A stretch of 64,000 nt of DNA from RFPW01 sp040401595 (GTDB lineage: Bacteria; Pseudomonadota; Gammaproteobacteria; Burkholderiales; Burkholderiaceae_E). This document shows, piece by piece, positions 1 through 8,405 of this stretch. Position numbers and translations under genes: made by a program. Position 1 is the stretch's first letter. Each line of letters starts with the position of its first letter. The stretch is taken from assembly GCA_040401595.1 (NCBI GenBank), contig JBBAOE010000007.1:66744-130743 (forward strand), in the 5' to 3' direction. The notes below the pieces were generated by a model. The model had not been told where the DNA came from. It did no database searches and was given only the letters and a program-made list of their open reading frames with translations.

Positions 1-1
1 C

Positions 2-2812
2 GTGGATGCGGTCGAGGCGTTCCCGTTTCTGGATTCACCGCCGCGGCGCGCGATCGTCGATGGGCAGGCTCTGCTCCTTGAACTCGGCGCGCTCGACGAG
101 GCGGGGCGATTGACCGAGATGGGCCGAACGATCGCCCGACTACCCCTTGATCCGCGTATTGCCCGGATGCTGCTCGCCGCACGCGCGATGGGTGCCCTGC
201 GCGAGGTCCTGATCGTCGCGAGTGCGCTCTCGGTTCAGGACCCGCGAGAACGCCCGGCCGAGGCGGCTCAGGCCGCTGATGAGGCGCAAAAACAATTCGC
301 CGATGAGCGCAGTGATTTCGTCGCCTGGATCAAGCTCTGGGACTGGATCCGCAGCCTCTCGAACGAGCCCGCGGTGCAGTCGGCACATCCGAACCCACAC
401 GCGGGTCCTGCAGCTGGCGGGCGCCTCAGTCAGCGTAAGCGCGAGCAACTCCTGCGCGCCAAATTTCTGAATCCAAGGCGTGTGCGCGAATGGATGGATA
501 TTCATCAGCAGCTCCAGAGCGCGGTGGCTGATCTCGGTTGGCAGGAAAATAGTGCGCCGGCGTCGTATCAGGCGCTTCACGAAGCACTGCTTGCGGGCCT
601 GCTGGGTAACGTCGGCAACAAGGCGAGCGAAGAGGCGCATTACCAGGGGACGCATGCGGTCCGGTTCTGGCCACATCCCTCGACGGGTATCAAGAAGGGC
701 GCGAAGTGGCTGATGGCTGCCGAGCTGGTCGATACGACCCGCCTGTATGCCCGCGGTCTGGCCCGGATTGAACCCGAATGGGTTGAGCGTATCGGCGCGC
801 ATCTCATCCGCAAGCAGTGGAGCGAGCCGCATTGGGAGAAAAAAGCCGGTCAGGCCATGGCTGCTGAACGGGCGACGCTCTATGGCCTGATCATCTACGC
901 CGGCCGCAGGGTCCCGTTTGGGCAGCGTGATCCGCAACTGGCGAGGGAACTTCTCATCCGCGAGGGGCTGGTGGCCGGGGACTGGGATAGCCGGCTTCCC
1001 TTCATGCTGCACAATCAGCGCCTCGTCGCCGAGATCGAGCAACTCGAACACCGCATGCGTCGCCCAGACCTGCTGGTCGACGAGCACCGGTTATTCAGCT
1101 ATTACGACGCCCGCATTCCGCCATCGGTCGTGTCGGGACAGGGGCTGGAGCACTGGTGGCGCGAGGCCTCTCGCGCGGATCCCCAAATCCTGCATCTGAG
1201 CCGCGACTTTCTGTTGCGCCGCGAAGCGGGGGAGGCTGCCGACGAGGCGGCCGATGATCAGCGCTTCCCGCGCACGCTCGCGATGCGCGGGGCGCACTTT
1301 TCGCTCTCCTATCTGTTCGAGCCGGGGAACCCGCGCGATGGTGTCACGCTGAGCGTCCCGCTCGCCATGCTGGCCCAGGTCGACTCGGTGCGCGTCGATT
1401 GGCTCGTTCCTGGCCTCTTGCGTGACAAGGTTCTGGCCCTTCTGAAGTCCTTGCCACCCCGGATTCGCCATCGCTGTCAGCCGCTGGTGGAAACCGCGGA
1501 TGCCTTTCTGCAAACCCTGCCAATGGAGGGATTGGCACCGGATATGGCTCTGATCGATGCGCTTGCCGAGCTGGTACGCGAGCGGACAGGCCTGCGCCCC
1601 AGGGCCGATGACTTCCGGCTAGAAACCTTGCCCGCGCATCTGCTGATGAATTACGCCCTGGTGGATCCGCATGGGCGTGAGCTGGGTGTTGGGCGCAGCC
1701 TGGCGCAACTCCGGGCGGATCACGGTCGCGATGCGCAGAGCGCGTTGCGCGAAGCCTTTGCGGCAGCCTCCAAGAAGGCTACGCAGGGGCAACCGGCTCT
1801 CCAGACCAAGGCTGAGGCCGAGGCATCGCCAGCGCATGGCAAACACGCTGAATTGACGCCAGCGCCTTGTACGTCGTCAGGCACTGCGCGGTCGATGGTA
1901 CGAGCCGCTGTCGAGCCGGCCCCAGCGGTACCGCTCGCTGAATCCGATCTGGCGCTGGCCGGGTCGGAACCGCAAACGTCCTGGACCTTTGGTTCCCTGC
2001 CCGAGTTGCTGGAACTGCGCCGACAAGGCCAGACCCTCATCGGGTTTCCTGGCCTGGTTGACCGCGGGGGTGGGGTCACGATCGAATTGTTTGATGACCC
2101 CGAAGTGGCGCATCGCACCCACTGTGGCGGCGTGGCCCGGCTCGCATCGATCGCGTTACGCGAACCCTTGAAAGCGCTTGAGCGGGCCATTCCCGATTTG
2201 CCTCGCCTGGCCATGGCCTGGATGCCATTTGGATCGGCTGATGAGCTGCGCGCAGAGCTGCAGGCCGGAGCACTCGCGCGCACGGTATTGAGCGAGGCAC
2301 CGCCCATGGATGCCGATACATTCGAGCGCCGGGTGATCGACGCACGCCCGAGGATCAGTCTCATCGGCCAGGCATTTGCCCGTGAGGTCGCGGCTATCCT
2401 GCACGAGCATCAGGCATTGTTGCGTAAACTGCCGTCGGTCAAGTCGAATCCAGCGGTGGCGGCCGATCTGGAACGTCAATTGGCTGACTTGTTGCCCCGG
2501 CGTTGGCCGACCGTGACGCCGTCGGATCGATTGGGCCATCTGGCGCGTTATTTGAAAGCTATTGGACTCAGGCTGGACAAACTGCGTGCTGATCCGGCCC
2601 GCGATACGATGAAGAGCGCAGAAATCCTGCCGCTGCTGCAAAATCTGCGTCGTGCGCAGGCGGCGCGGCGTGGTGTGGCGGATGCTCGACTGGAGGAGTA
2701 CCGCTGGCTGCTCGAGGAACTGCGGGTTTCGTTATATGCGCAGGAACTGCGTGCCGCCGTTCCGGTATCCGTCAAGCGTTTGCAGAAGATCTGGGAGTCC
2801 ATCGGGACATGA
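2..2812 (+). CDS. hrpA: ATP-dependent RNA helicase HrpA, C-terminal part (5' end outside window)
   Basis: DEAH-box RNA helicase that unwinds RNA and acts on mRNA/ribosome complexes. Only about 936 residues are in the window; full HrpA is about 1300, so the two RecA-like helicase domains lie upstream. What is visible starts in the winged-helix/HA2 region (DAVEAFPFLDSPP, then LLLELGALD and LTEMGRTIARLPLDPRIARM). An OB-fold region follows, and then the long DUF3418 C-terminal domain typical of HrpA (from about residue 350 to the end). A low-complexity Ala/Pro-rich stretch at about residues 585-655 looks like a linker within that domain. The frame is open to the window edge, so the apparent GTG at base 2 is not a real start. 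The stop overlaps the next start by 4 bases (ATGA). Confidence 0.93.
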   Translation: MDAVEAFPFLDSPPRRAIVDGQALLLELGALDEAGRLTEMGRTIARLPLDPRIARMLLAARAMGALREVLIVASALSVQDPRERPAEAAQAADEAQKQFADERSDFVAWIKLWDWIRSLSNEPAVQSAHPNPHAGPAAGGRLSQRKREQLLRAKFLNPRRVREWMDIHQQLQSAVADLGWQENSAPASYQALHEALLAGLLGNVGNKASEEAHYQGTHAVRFWPHPSTGIKKGAKWLMAAELVDTTRLYARGLARIEPEWVERIGAHLIRKQWSEPHWEKKAGQAMAAERATLYGLIIYAGRRVPFGQRDPQLARELLIREGLVAGDWDSRLPFMLHNQRLVAEIEQLEHRMRRPDLLVDEHRLFSYYDARIPPSVVSGQGLEHWWREASRADPQILHLSRDFLLRREAGEAADEAADDQRFPRTLAMRGAHFSLSYLFEPGNPRDGVTLSVPLAMLAQVDSVRVDWLVPGLLRDKVLALLKSLPPRIRHRCQPLVETADAFLQTLPMEGLAPDMALIDALAELVRERTGLRPRADDFRLETLPAHLLMNYALVDPHGRELGVGRSLAQLRADHGRDAQSALREAFAAASKKATQGQPALQTKAEAEASPAHGKHAELTPAPCTSSGTARSMVRAAVEPAPAVPLAESDLALAGSEPQTSWTFGSLPELLELRRQGQTLIGFPGLVDRGGGVTIELFDDPEVAHRTHCGGVARLASIALREPLKALERAIPDLPRLAMAWMPFGSADELRAELQAGALARTVLSEAPPMDADTFERRVIDARPRISLIGQAFAREVAAILHEHQALLRKLPSVKSNPAVAADLERQLADLLPRRWPTVTPSDRLGHLARYLKAIGLRLDKLRADPARDTMKSAEILPLLQNLRRAQAARRGVADARLEEYRWLLEELRVSLYAQELRAAVPVSVKRLQKIWESIGT

Positions 2813-3882
2813 ACCAACATCGTTCGAGTGAGCAAGCCGTTCCGCAGCAGCGGTGCGATGCCCCGTCCCCTCGGGAAATGGTTCCTGCTCGCCGGAAGTT
2901 TCTGGGCGGCGTGGGCGCAACCGCACTGGCTGGATCCGCGGGCCTGCTCGGGCTGGCAAGCCAGGCCCAGTCAGGCCCCCCTCCCGTGACCTTCGTGCTG
3001 AACTCTGCTGATGCCAATCTTTCGCTCATTGACCAGCGATCGTTTACTGAGTCGACGCGGCTCGACGTCGGCAAGGAGCCGCATCACCTCTTCCCGACCC
3101 CGGATGATCGCTCCCTGATCGTTGCCAATGCCGGCAGCAACACCCTGTCTTTCTTTGATCCCGCAACGGCTGAGTTGCAGGGTGTCATGCGGGGAATCGA
3201 CGATCCCTACCAACTGGGTTTTTCGCCCGACCAGCGCTGGTTCGGGGTGGCGGCACTGCGACTTGACCGGATTGATCTCTACCGTCACGAGGGCAACAGT
3301 CTTGCGCTTGCGGCCCGCTTGCCGGCCCCACGGGCGCCGAGTCATCTGGTCTGGTCCCAGGACAGTCGCTGGATGTTCGTGACCTTGCAGGACAGCGACG
3401 AGATTTGCGCTGTTGATACCCAGACGATGCAGATTGCGTGGCGGATGGGTTGTGGTCGTCAACCCGCGGGGATCTGGATTTCGCCCGATGGTGGCACCCT
3501 GTTTGTCGGGGTCATGGGCGAGAACTATGTCAACGCAATTGACTGGCGTGCCCGTCGTTCCGTACGCCGCATCATGACCGGTGATGGTGCGCATAATTTC
3601 CGTCCGTATGGGGATCGCCGCCACTTGTTCGTCTCCAATCGGGTTGCGAACACGGTGACAATCGTGGATATGCTGTCCATGAGCCTTGCGGGCGATATTC
3701 CGGTGCCGAGTGGCCCGGATTGCATGGAGATGGCGGCTGATGGGCGAACGCTCTGGGTTACCCAGCGGTGGGCCCGCTCGGTCGCGATCATTGATCTGGC
3801 CGAGCGCCGCGTGGTGCGGTCGATCAATGTCGGGCGCTCGCCGCATGGTCTTTACATGCGTAATCGGGCCCCCTGGGTCTGA
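2809..3882 (+). CDS. Tat-exported YncE/YVTN-type beta-propeller protein
   Basis: Predicted periplasmic seven-bladed beta-propeller of the YVTN/YncE type; substrate unknown. The N-terminus carries a twin-arginine signal: residues 27-33 read ARRKFLG, followed by a hydrophobic Ala/Gly/Leu stretch and AQA near residue 54, so export in folded form is likely. The rest is a series of repeats with the family look: NAGSNTLSFFDP, NRVANTVTIVDM, SPDGGTLFVGVMGENYVNAID, and INVGRSPHGLYM at the C-terminus. The start overlaps the hrpA stop (ATGA). An internal ATG at 2878 would also keep the Tat motif. The stop shares one base with the next start (TGATG), so it is probably translated together with the deacetylase-like gene. 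Confidence 0.8.
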   Translation: MNQHRSSEQAVPQQRCDAPSPREMVPARRKFLGGVGATALAGSAGLLGLASQAQSGPPPVTFVLNSADANLSLIDQRSFTESTRLDVGKEPHHLFPTPDDRSLIVANAGSNTLSFFDPATAELQGVMRGIDDPYQLGFSPDQRWFGVAALRLDRIDLYRHEGNSLALAARLPAPRAPSHLVWSQDSRWMFVTLQDSDEICAVDTQTMQIAWRMGCGRQPAGIWISPDGGTLFVGVMGENYVNAIDWRARRSVRRIMTGDGAHNFRPYGDRRHLFVSNRVANTVTIVDMLSMSLAGDIPVPSGPDCMEMAADGRTLWVTQRWARSVAIIDLAERRVVRSINVGRSPHGLYMRNRAPWV

Positions 3883-4694
3883 TGCGCAGGATGTGGTCCG
3901 CGATCGCTGCGATCGGCGCTGGCCTGGTGGGTATGCTGCCCACCGCCTGGTCGGCGGCGAGCTCAGCGGTTCCTGCCAACCTGCAGACGATTCAAGGCGC
4001 GCCGTTGGCTGGATGTCAGGGTACGGTCTACCTGACACTGGACACGGGCACGATGCGACACGCGGAGTTGATCGCCGCCCTGTTGGAGCGCCAGGCGGTC
4101 AAGGCGACATTTTTTCTTGCCAACGAGACGACATCGCAGGGCGGAGCAGCGCTCGATGAACGCTGGGCGCCGTTCTGGCGTGACCTGGTCGCGCAGGGCC
4201 ATGCCTTTGGGTCGCATACCTGGCGGCATGGCCGCTTCATCGGCGATATGCCGGCGCCCAAAGGGGCCGTCCGATACCGGCCCCAGGTGGGTGAAGAGGC
4301 AGGGCAGACGCTGCTGTTCGAGCCACAGGCCGTGTGTCAGGAGATCGAGCGGGTCAATCAGCGCTTTCGGGAAATGACCGGGCGCGCCCTGGATCCCTGG
4401 TGGCGGGCGCCCGGAGGGATCGTCACCCCCAATACCCTGCGCGCGGCGCAGGCCTGTGGTTGGACCCACGCCGGTTGGGCCCCAGCGGGTTTTCTGGGGG
4501 ATGAGTTACCGTCTGAACAGGTTTCCAATCAGACACTGGTCCAGCGTGCTGTGACCGGGGTTCGTGATGGCGATATCCTGATGGCGCATCTCGGGATCCG
4601 TTCGCGACGGGATCCGTTTGCGCCAGCGCTTGAGTCTCTGATCGTCGGGCTGAAGGCGCGCGGTTTCTGTTTTTCAACCCTGCCACGGTCGTGA
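3882..4694 (+). CDS. Polysaccharide deacetylase (NodB-fold) family protein, exported
   Basis: Carbohydrate-esterase-4 fold protein of 270 residues with an N-terminal signal-like hydrophobic stretch (residues 5-27). Motif 1 reads LTLDTGTMRH (51-60) where active enzymes have TFDDGP. The first Asp (D54, catalytic base) is kept, but the second, a metal ligand, is Thr55. Motif 2, SHTWRH, supplies H112 and H116. Motif 3 appears as RAPGG, and a C-terminal MAHLGI carries the late His. The missing metal Asp makes classical metal-dependent deacetylation uncertain; the protein may use a different substrate or be inactive. It sits between the Tat propeller and a membrane hydroxylase, with 1-base overlap upstream and 10 bases before the next ATG. 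Confidence 0.78.
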   Translation: MRRMWSAIAAIGAGLVGMLPTAWSAASSAVPANLQTIQGAPLAGCQGTVYLTLDTGTMRHAELIAALLERQAVKATFFLANETTSQGGAALDERWAPFWRDLVAQGHAFGSHTWRHGRFIGDMPAPKGAVRYRPQVGEEAGQTLLFEPQAVCQEIERVNQRFREMTGRALDPWWRAPGGIVTPNTLRAAQACGWTHAGWAPAGFLGDELPSEQVSNQTLVQRAVTGVRDGDILMAHLGIRSRRDPFAPALESLIVGLKARGFCFSTLPRS

Positions 4695-4704
4695 CCCGTA
4701 CACC

Positions 4705-5661
4705 ATGATTTCGGTTCTGGATTCCCTGATTCTGGCGGCCCAGCAAGCGCTCTATGAACGGGCTGTCCAACCTGCGCTGCTGGCGCTGGGCGAATTGCGC
4801 CTGGCCGAGATCGCTTATGACGCGACCGAATGGCCGGTCATTGGTCTCGTCGAGCTCGCGGTCATGGTCCCGTTGATGATCGCGCTGGAGCGGGCATTCC
4901 CCGTGGAGGCCGTCCATGACCGGCGCGCAGTCTTCACCGACATCGTTTACGCGCTGCTGCATCGTTTCGGCGTTTTCCCCTTGCTGGCGTTTTTTCTGCT
5001 GACCCCAGCGTTTGACGCCGTCGAGGGGTTTTTGCGTCTGGGCGGATTCAGTCGGCCGAATCTCGATGCGATCTGGCCCGGGATGAGTGACCGACCCCTG
5101 GTGTCGTTTTTGATCTATCTGGTCGCGCTCGACTTCGTCGACTATTGGATCCACCGTGGACAACACGCCTTGCGCTGGTGGTGGGAATTGCATGCCGTCC
5201 ATCACAGCCAACGTCAAATGACCTTCTGGTCTGATGAACGTAATCACCTGCTGGACGATCTCGTACGCGACGCTGTTCTGGCCTTGGTTGCCCTGGCGAT
5301 CGGTGTGGCGCCCGGGCAATTCGTATGGCTGGTGGTGGCATCGCGGATGATCCAGCAATGGCAGCATGCCAATCTGCGTTTGCGCTTGCCTGGCCCGATC
5401 CGTTATCTCATCGTGGGGCCGGAGTTTCACCGACGCCACCACGGCATTGGGGTCGGTCATGAAGGTCCGACCCAGGGGGTCAATTTCGGCGTCCTGTTGC
5501 CGTGGTGGGATCAGTGCTTCGGAACCGTTGACTGGCGAGACGGGTTCGTGCCAACCGGGATCCGGGATCAACTGGCCGGCCGCGAGTACGGGCAGGGGGT
5601 GTTGACGCAACACTGGTTTGCATTGCGTCGGATCCTCAATCGGGATTTCCGCGGGCGTTGA
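4705..5661 (+). CDS. Sterol desaturase / fatty acid hydroxylase superfamily membrane protein
   Basis: Integral membrane di-iron oxygenase of the fatty-acid-hydroxylase superfamily, 318 residues. The eight-histidine signature is present: HxxxH at 150-154 (IHRGQH), HxxHH at 163-167 (HAVHHS), and HxxHH at 242-246 (HRRHH), with H181 and H221 between. There are hydrophobic membrane segments at about 45-62, 80-102, 132-147 and 190-212. The substrate cannot be read from the sequence; relatives hydroxylate or desaturate lipids and sterol-like molecules. It is the third gene of a tight string after an exported propeller and a deacetylase-like protein, which suggests an envelope lipid or glycan role (inference). 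Confidence 0.85.
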   Translation: MISVLDSLILAAQQALYERAVQPALLALGELRLAEIAYDATEWPVIGLVELAVMVPLMIALERAFPVEAVHDRRAVFTDIVYALLHRFGVFPLLAFFLLTPAFDAVEGFLRLGGFSRPNLDAIWPGMSDRPLVSFLIYLVALDFVDYWIHRGQHALRWWWELHAVHHSQRQMTFWSDERNHLLDDLVRDAVLALVALAIGVAPGQFVWLVVASRMIQQWQHANLRLRLPGPIRYLIVGPEFHRRHHGIGVGHEGPTQGVNFGVLLPWWDQCFGTVDWRDGFVPTGIRDQLAGREYGQGVLTQHWFALRRILNRDFRGR

Positions 5662-5750
5662 CTCAGTAACAGCGTGCACGCGCCGCTGGCTGCGCCGGCG
5701 CGAACAACAGGGTGATCGGGCGCTCGGTGGGCGCCCTTTGGAGCTTCAAG

Positions 5751-6524
5751 ATGTCGTTTGGTTTGATCGTGATTGGTGACGAGATTCTTTCGGGCAAGCG
5801 CCAGGACAAACACTTTTCCCAAGTGGTCAGTCTTTTGTCTGCCCGTGGACTACAACTTTCGTGGGCGGCAGTACTGGGCGATGATCGCGATCGCCTGACC
5901 GATGTCCTGCGCCGCAGCTTCGAGCGGGGTGATCGAGTGATTTCCTGCGGGGGCATTGGGGCCACGCCGGATGACCATACCCGCCAGGCTGCGGCTGCGG
6001 CGCTGGGCGTTCCGTTGGTCGCGCACCCTGAGGCGGTCGAACTCATCACCGAGCGTTGCCGCGAGATGGCGCTAGAGGGGAAGGGCAGCGCAGATATGAG
6101 CCTTCCGGAGAATCGGCAACGCCTGAAGATGGGTGAATTTCCGGAAGGCAGTCGAATTATTCCTAATCCGTATAACAAAATTCCGGGCTTCTCGCTCGCG
6201 GATCACTGGTTCGTTCCGGGTTTCCCGGTGATGGCCTGGCCGATGGTCGAATGGGTGCTTGATCATCAGTACCGTCAGCTGCATCATCGTCTGACACTGG
6301 TTGATCGATCGATGATTTTGCACGACCTGGCTGAGTCCACGATCACGCCACTGATGGAGGCGGTCGAGCGCGACTTCCCGCAGGCCAAGGTCTACAGCCT
6401 GCCATCCATGGGGGAAGGGGGACTGCGCCGCCACATCGAGCTTGGTGTCAAGGGTGAAGAGGCCGTCGTTGGGCCTGCGTTTGCGGCGCTCGAACGCGGG
6501 GTGGCAGCGCTACGCAATCCATAG
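5751..6524 (+). CDS. CinA N-terminal / MoaB-type molybdopterin-binding family protein
   Basis: Protein of 257 residues with the molybdopterin-binding (MoCF) fold seen in MoaB/Mog and the N-terminal half of CinA. The start at ATG 5751 gives the family N-terminus MSFGLIVIGDEILSGKRQDKH and has GGAG 7 bases upstream; an earlier in-frame ATG at 5712 has no such support. The signature GGIGATPDDHT matches the GGTGPTxDDxT binding loop. The C-terminal nicotinamide-nucleotide amidase domain of full CinA is absent. The function of the stand-alone form is not established; molybdopterin binding or an ADP-ribose pyrophosphatase-like activity are both possible from family knowledge. Confidence 0.85.
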   Translation: MSFGLIVIGDEILSGKRQDKHFSQVVSLLSARGLQLSWAAVLGDDRDRLTDVLRRSFERGDRVISCGGIGATPDDHTRQAAAAALGVPLVAHPEAVELITERCREMALEGKGSADMSLPENRQRLKMGEFPEGSRIIPNPYNKIPGFSLADHWFVPGFPVMAWPMVEWVLDHQYRQLHHRLTLVDRSMILHDLAESTITPLMEAVERDFPQAKVYSLPSMGEGGLRRHIELGVKGEEAVVGPAFAALERGVAALRNP

Positions 6525-6577
6525 CGCGCGTGATCGGGCAGAGCCGTGCCAACGGAGCGTATCCCTGCCTCTGGACA

Positions 6578-6601
6578 AGAAAAAGCCCGGCATAACCGGG
6601 C
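6578..6601 (-). terminator. Rho-independent terminator of phasin 1
   Basis: On the minus strand a perfect 6-bp stem GCCCGG/CCGGGC (6585-6590 with 6596-6601, loop of 5) is followed by TTTTTCTT. It lies about 80 bases after the phasin 1 stop and points the same way, so it should end that transcript. Confidence 0.8.
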
Positions 6602-6682
6602 AAACGTACCGCGGATCTGGTGATCTCAGGCGGTACGCGGAGGAGAGAGAAGAGACAGTAGAGTTAGAGCGAGAAAACCAGG

Positions 6683-7216
6683 TCAGGCTGCTTTGCGTGC
6701 GCGCGCTGCCGGCTTGGTCGAAGCGATGACCTGCTCTTCAGCAAACTGGGCAGCTTTCTGGCCCGCCTTGGTTGCCTGTTCGATCGAAGCCTTGACCAAT
6801 GAGAGCGCGTTACGGGCCGCCGCGAAGATCGGCTCGCTACCTGCCGGTGCGGTTCGGGAGGCGGATTCAAACCAGGCCTGGGTCACTTGCTGGCTGTCCT
6901 GAACATGTTTCTGGATTGTTTCCGAAATCGCAGTGCGGGTCTCGTTGCTGATCTCGTAGGCTTGACGTGCGTAGGATGAGAGTTTTTCGCTCGCCGGGTT
7001 TGCGATCGAGGTCAGGTTGGTGACCAGCTTGCTGGGATCTTTCAGATCGGTGAAAGCCTGTGAATGGCTGGCGACGTCTTCAAGCATGGTACGGCTGGCC
7101 TGCATCTGGAGGGCGATCAGTTTTTCTGTGCCTTCAATGGTTTTGAGGCTGATGGTCTGCATCAGGTCAAGCATCAGGCGCTGGGCCGGGATGATGGATT
7201 CAAAGCTGTTTTTCAT
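6683..7216 (-). CDS. Phasin family protein (phasin 1)
   Basis: Small alpha-helical, 177-residue protein that should coat polyhydroxyalkanoate granules and limit their coalescence. The ATG at 7216 gives the N-terminus MKNSFESIIPAQRLMLDLMQ. The body is amphipathic helix typical of the family (TIEGTEKLIALQMQASRTMLEDV, SEKLSSYARQAYEISNETRTAI). The C-terminus is Ala/Lys-rich (AAQFAEEQVIASTKPAARARKAA). It is a clear paralogue of the second phasin at 23160-23714, with the same helix order and the same promoter elements. It has its own promoter and terminator, so it is monocistronic. No pha synthesis gene lies in the window. Confidence 0.9.
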   Translation of the reverse strand: MKNSFESIIPAQRLMLDLMQTISLKTIEGTEKLIALQMQASRTMLEDVASHSQAFTDLKDPSKLVTNLTSIANPASEKLSSYARQAYEISNETRTAISETIQKHVQDSQQVTQAWFESASRTAPAGSEPIFAAARNALSLVKASIEQATKAGQKAAQFAEEQVIASTKPAARARKAA

Positions 7217-7317
7217 GACGGTACTCACGGATAGGTCAGAGGTGCTGAGTGCTAAAGAGGGCGGTCTCAACAGCCTCCCGGGTAGATAATTGGGGTTGAA
7301 GCTCGAAGGGCGCGGTG

Positions 7318-7333
7318 ATTGCTGCATCGCACC
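7318..7333. promoter_or_regulatory. Putative PhaR-type operator, copy over the start site of phasin 1
   Basis: ATTGCTGCATCGCACC on the plus strand matches the reverse complement of the upstream element (7375-7392) in 14 of 16 positions, so it is an inverted second copy. It lies just downstream of the -10 box, where a bound protein would block transcription start. Assignment to a PhaR-type repressor is inference from the phasin context and the TGC/GCA core. Confidence 0.5.
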
Positions 7334-7338
7334 ATCTC

Positions 7339-7367
7339 ACTATCTCCTCGGCTTCATCCAAAGTCAA
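7339..7367 (-). promoter_or_regulatory. Sigma-70-type promoter of phasin 1
   Basis: On the minus strand the -35 is TTGACT (7367-7362) and the -10 is GATAGT (7344-7339), separated by 17 bases. The promoter is flanked on both sides by the TGC-rich elements listed separately. Confidence 0.65.
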
Positions 7368-7374
7368 GAACAAG

Positions 7375-7392
7375 TTGTTGCGTTGCAGCAAT
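7375..7392. promoter_or_regulatory. Putative PhaR-type operator upstream of the phasin 1 -35 box
   Basis: TTGTTGCGTTGCAGCAAT lies 7 bases upstream of the phasin 1 -35. The same 18 bases occur without a mismatch at 23863-23880, 5 bases upstream of the phasin 2 -35. Conservation in non-coding DNA of two separate loci with the same spacing supports a shared regulator. The binder is not encoded in the window; PhaR is the expected candidate. Confidence 0.6.
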
Positions 7393-7420
7393 TGTGTCAC
7401 AGGTTTGTTCTGCGGGCGTC

Positions 7421-8401
7421 ATGAAGGCATTTCACAGCGACCAGTTTGTTCTGCCCCTGCCGCCGGCGCACCGATTCCCGATGCAGAAATACGCTCGACT
7501 GCGTTTAGCGGTCGAGCAGACCCTGCCGCAGGTGACGTTGCTCGAACCGCCCGCCGCAACCGATGGACAACTCGCCCTCGCGCATCACCCCCACTGGATC
7601 GAGCGCTTTTGCCAAGGGGCGCTGGATCGCGCCGAACAGCGCGCCATTGGATTTCCCTGGTCACCGGAGATGGTTGAGCGCTCGCGGCGCTCGGCCGGAG
7701 CGACGATTGCCGCTGCACGCGCTGCCTTGGTCGAGGGGGTCAGCGTCAATCTGGCGGGCGGAACCCATCACGCTCATGCGGATCGCGGCGAGGGCTTTTG
7801 TTGCTTTAATGATGTCGCTGTTGCCGCCCGCCTGATGCAGGCAGAGAATCGGGTGCGGCGAGTCGCCATTCTTGATCTGGATGTGCATCAGGGTAACGGC
7901 ACGGCAACCATTCTGGCCTCAGACCCCACCATCTTCACGCTCTCGGTGCACGCGCAAGACAATTGGCCGTTTCGTAAGGCTTCCAGTGACCTGGACGTCG
8001 GCCTGGCCGACGGTACTGGAGACGACGCTTATCTGTCGGCATTGGCAGGCGCACTGCGGACGCTCGAGCATCGGTTCGTGGCCGATCTGCTGTTGTTCAT
8101 TGCTGGTGCCGATGTCCTGAGCGGCGATCGGCTCGGGCGACTTGCACTGACACCTGAAGGGATCCGAGCACGCGACCGGTTCGTCTTCGATTGGGCGCGG
8201 GCGCGTGGCCTGCCGGTTGCTGTTGCGATGGGTGGTGGATATTGCAGCGACATCGCCCAGACGGTCTCGGTCCACCGCGCCACCGTTGCGATCGCAGCTG
8301 AATTCTGTCTGATGCAGCGCGGTGGATTGTCCCAGCCGCTGGCATCGGCCACGCTGAGCACAGCCGCGCCAACAGAACCTACCCCGGTAACCGGAGGCTG
8401 A
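7421..8401 (+). CDS. Histone deacetylase / acetoin-utilization family deacylase
   Basis: Zn-dependent amidohydrolase of the arginase/deacetylase fold, 326 residues from ATG 7421. Active-site features are in order: the HH pair in GGTHHAHADRGEGFC (H116, H117), the metal ligands in LDLDVHQGNG (D154, H156), the third metal Asp in AGADVLSGDRLG (D231), and the transition-state Tyr in GGGYCSD (Y274). Bacterial relatives deacetylate acetyl-lysine, acetylpolyamines or similar amides; the substrate here is not determinable. It diverges from phasin 1 across 204 bases that hold the phasin promoter. It ends 4 bases before the EamA exporter start, so those two are probably co-transcribed. Confidence 0.88.
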   Translation: MKAFHSDQFVLPLPPAHRFPMQKYARLRLAVEQTLPQVTLLEPPAATDGQLALAHHPHWIERFCQGALDRAEQRAIGFPWSPEMVERSRRSAGATIAAARAALVEGVSVNLAGGTHHAHADRGEGFCCFNDVAVAARLMQAENRVRRVAILDLDVHQGNGTATILASDPTIFTLSVHAQDNWPFRKASSDLDVGLADGTGDDAYLSALAGALRTLEHRFVADLLLFIAGADVLSGDRLGRLALTPEGIRARDRFVFDWARARGLPVAVAMGGGYCSDIAQTVSVHRATVAIAAEFCLMQRGGLSQPLASATLSTAAPTEPTPVTGG

Positions 8402-8405
8402 GCCG

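Noticed and set aside
140..1087. A 315-residue minus-strand frame within hrpA
   Set aside because: Antisense shadow of a conserved helicase region.
2971..4038. A 355-residue minus-strand frame across the propeller gene
   Set aside because: Antisense shadow; the plus strand encodes a clear propeller with a Tat signal.
4423..5679. A 418-residue minus-strand open frame opposite the hydroxylase gene
   Set aside because: It is the antisense of a gene with complete His-box motifs; the peptide has no domain features and is rich in residues expected from reading GC-rich DNA backwards.
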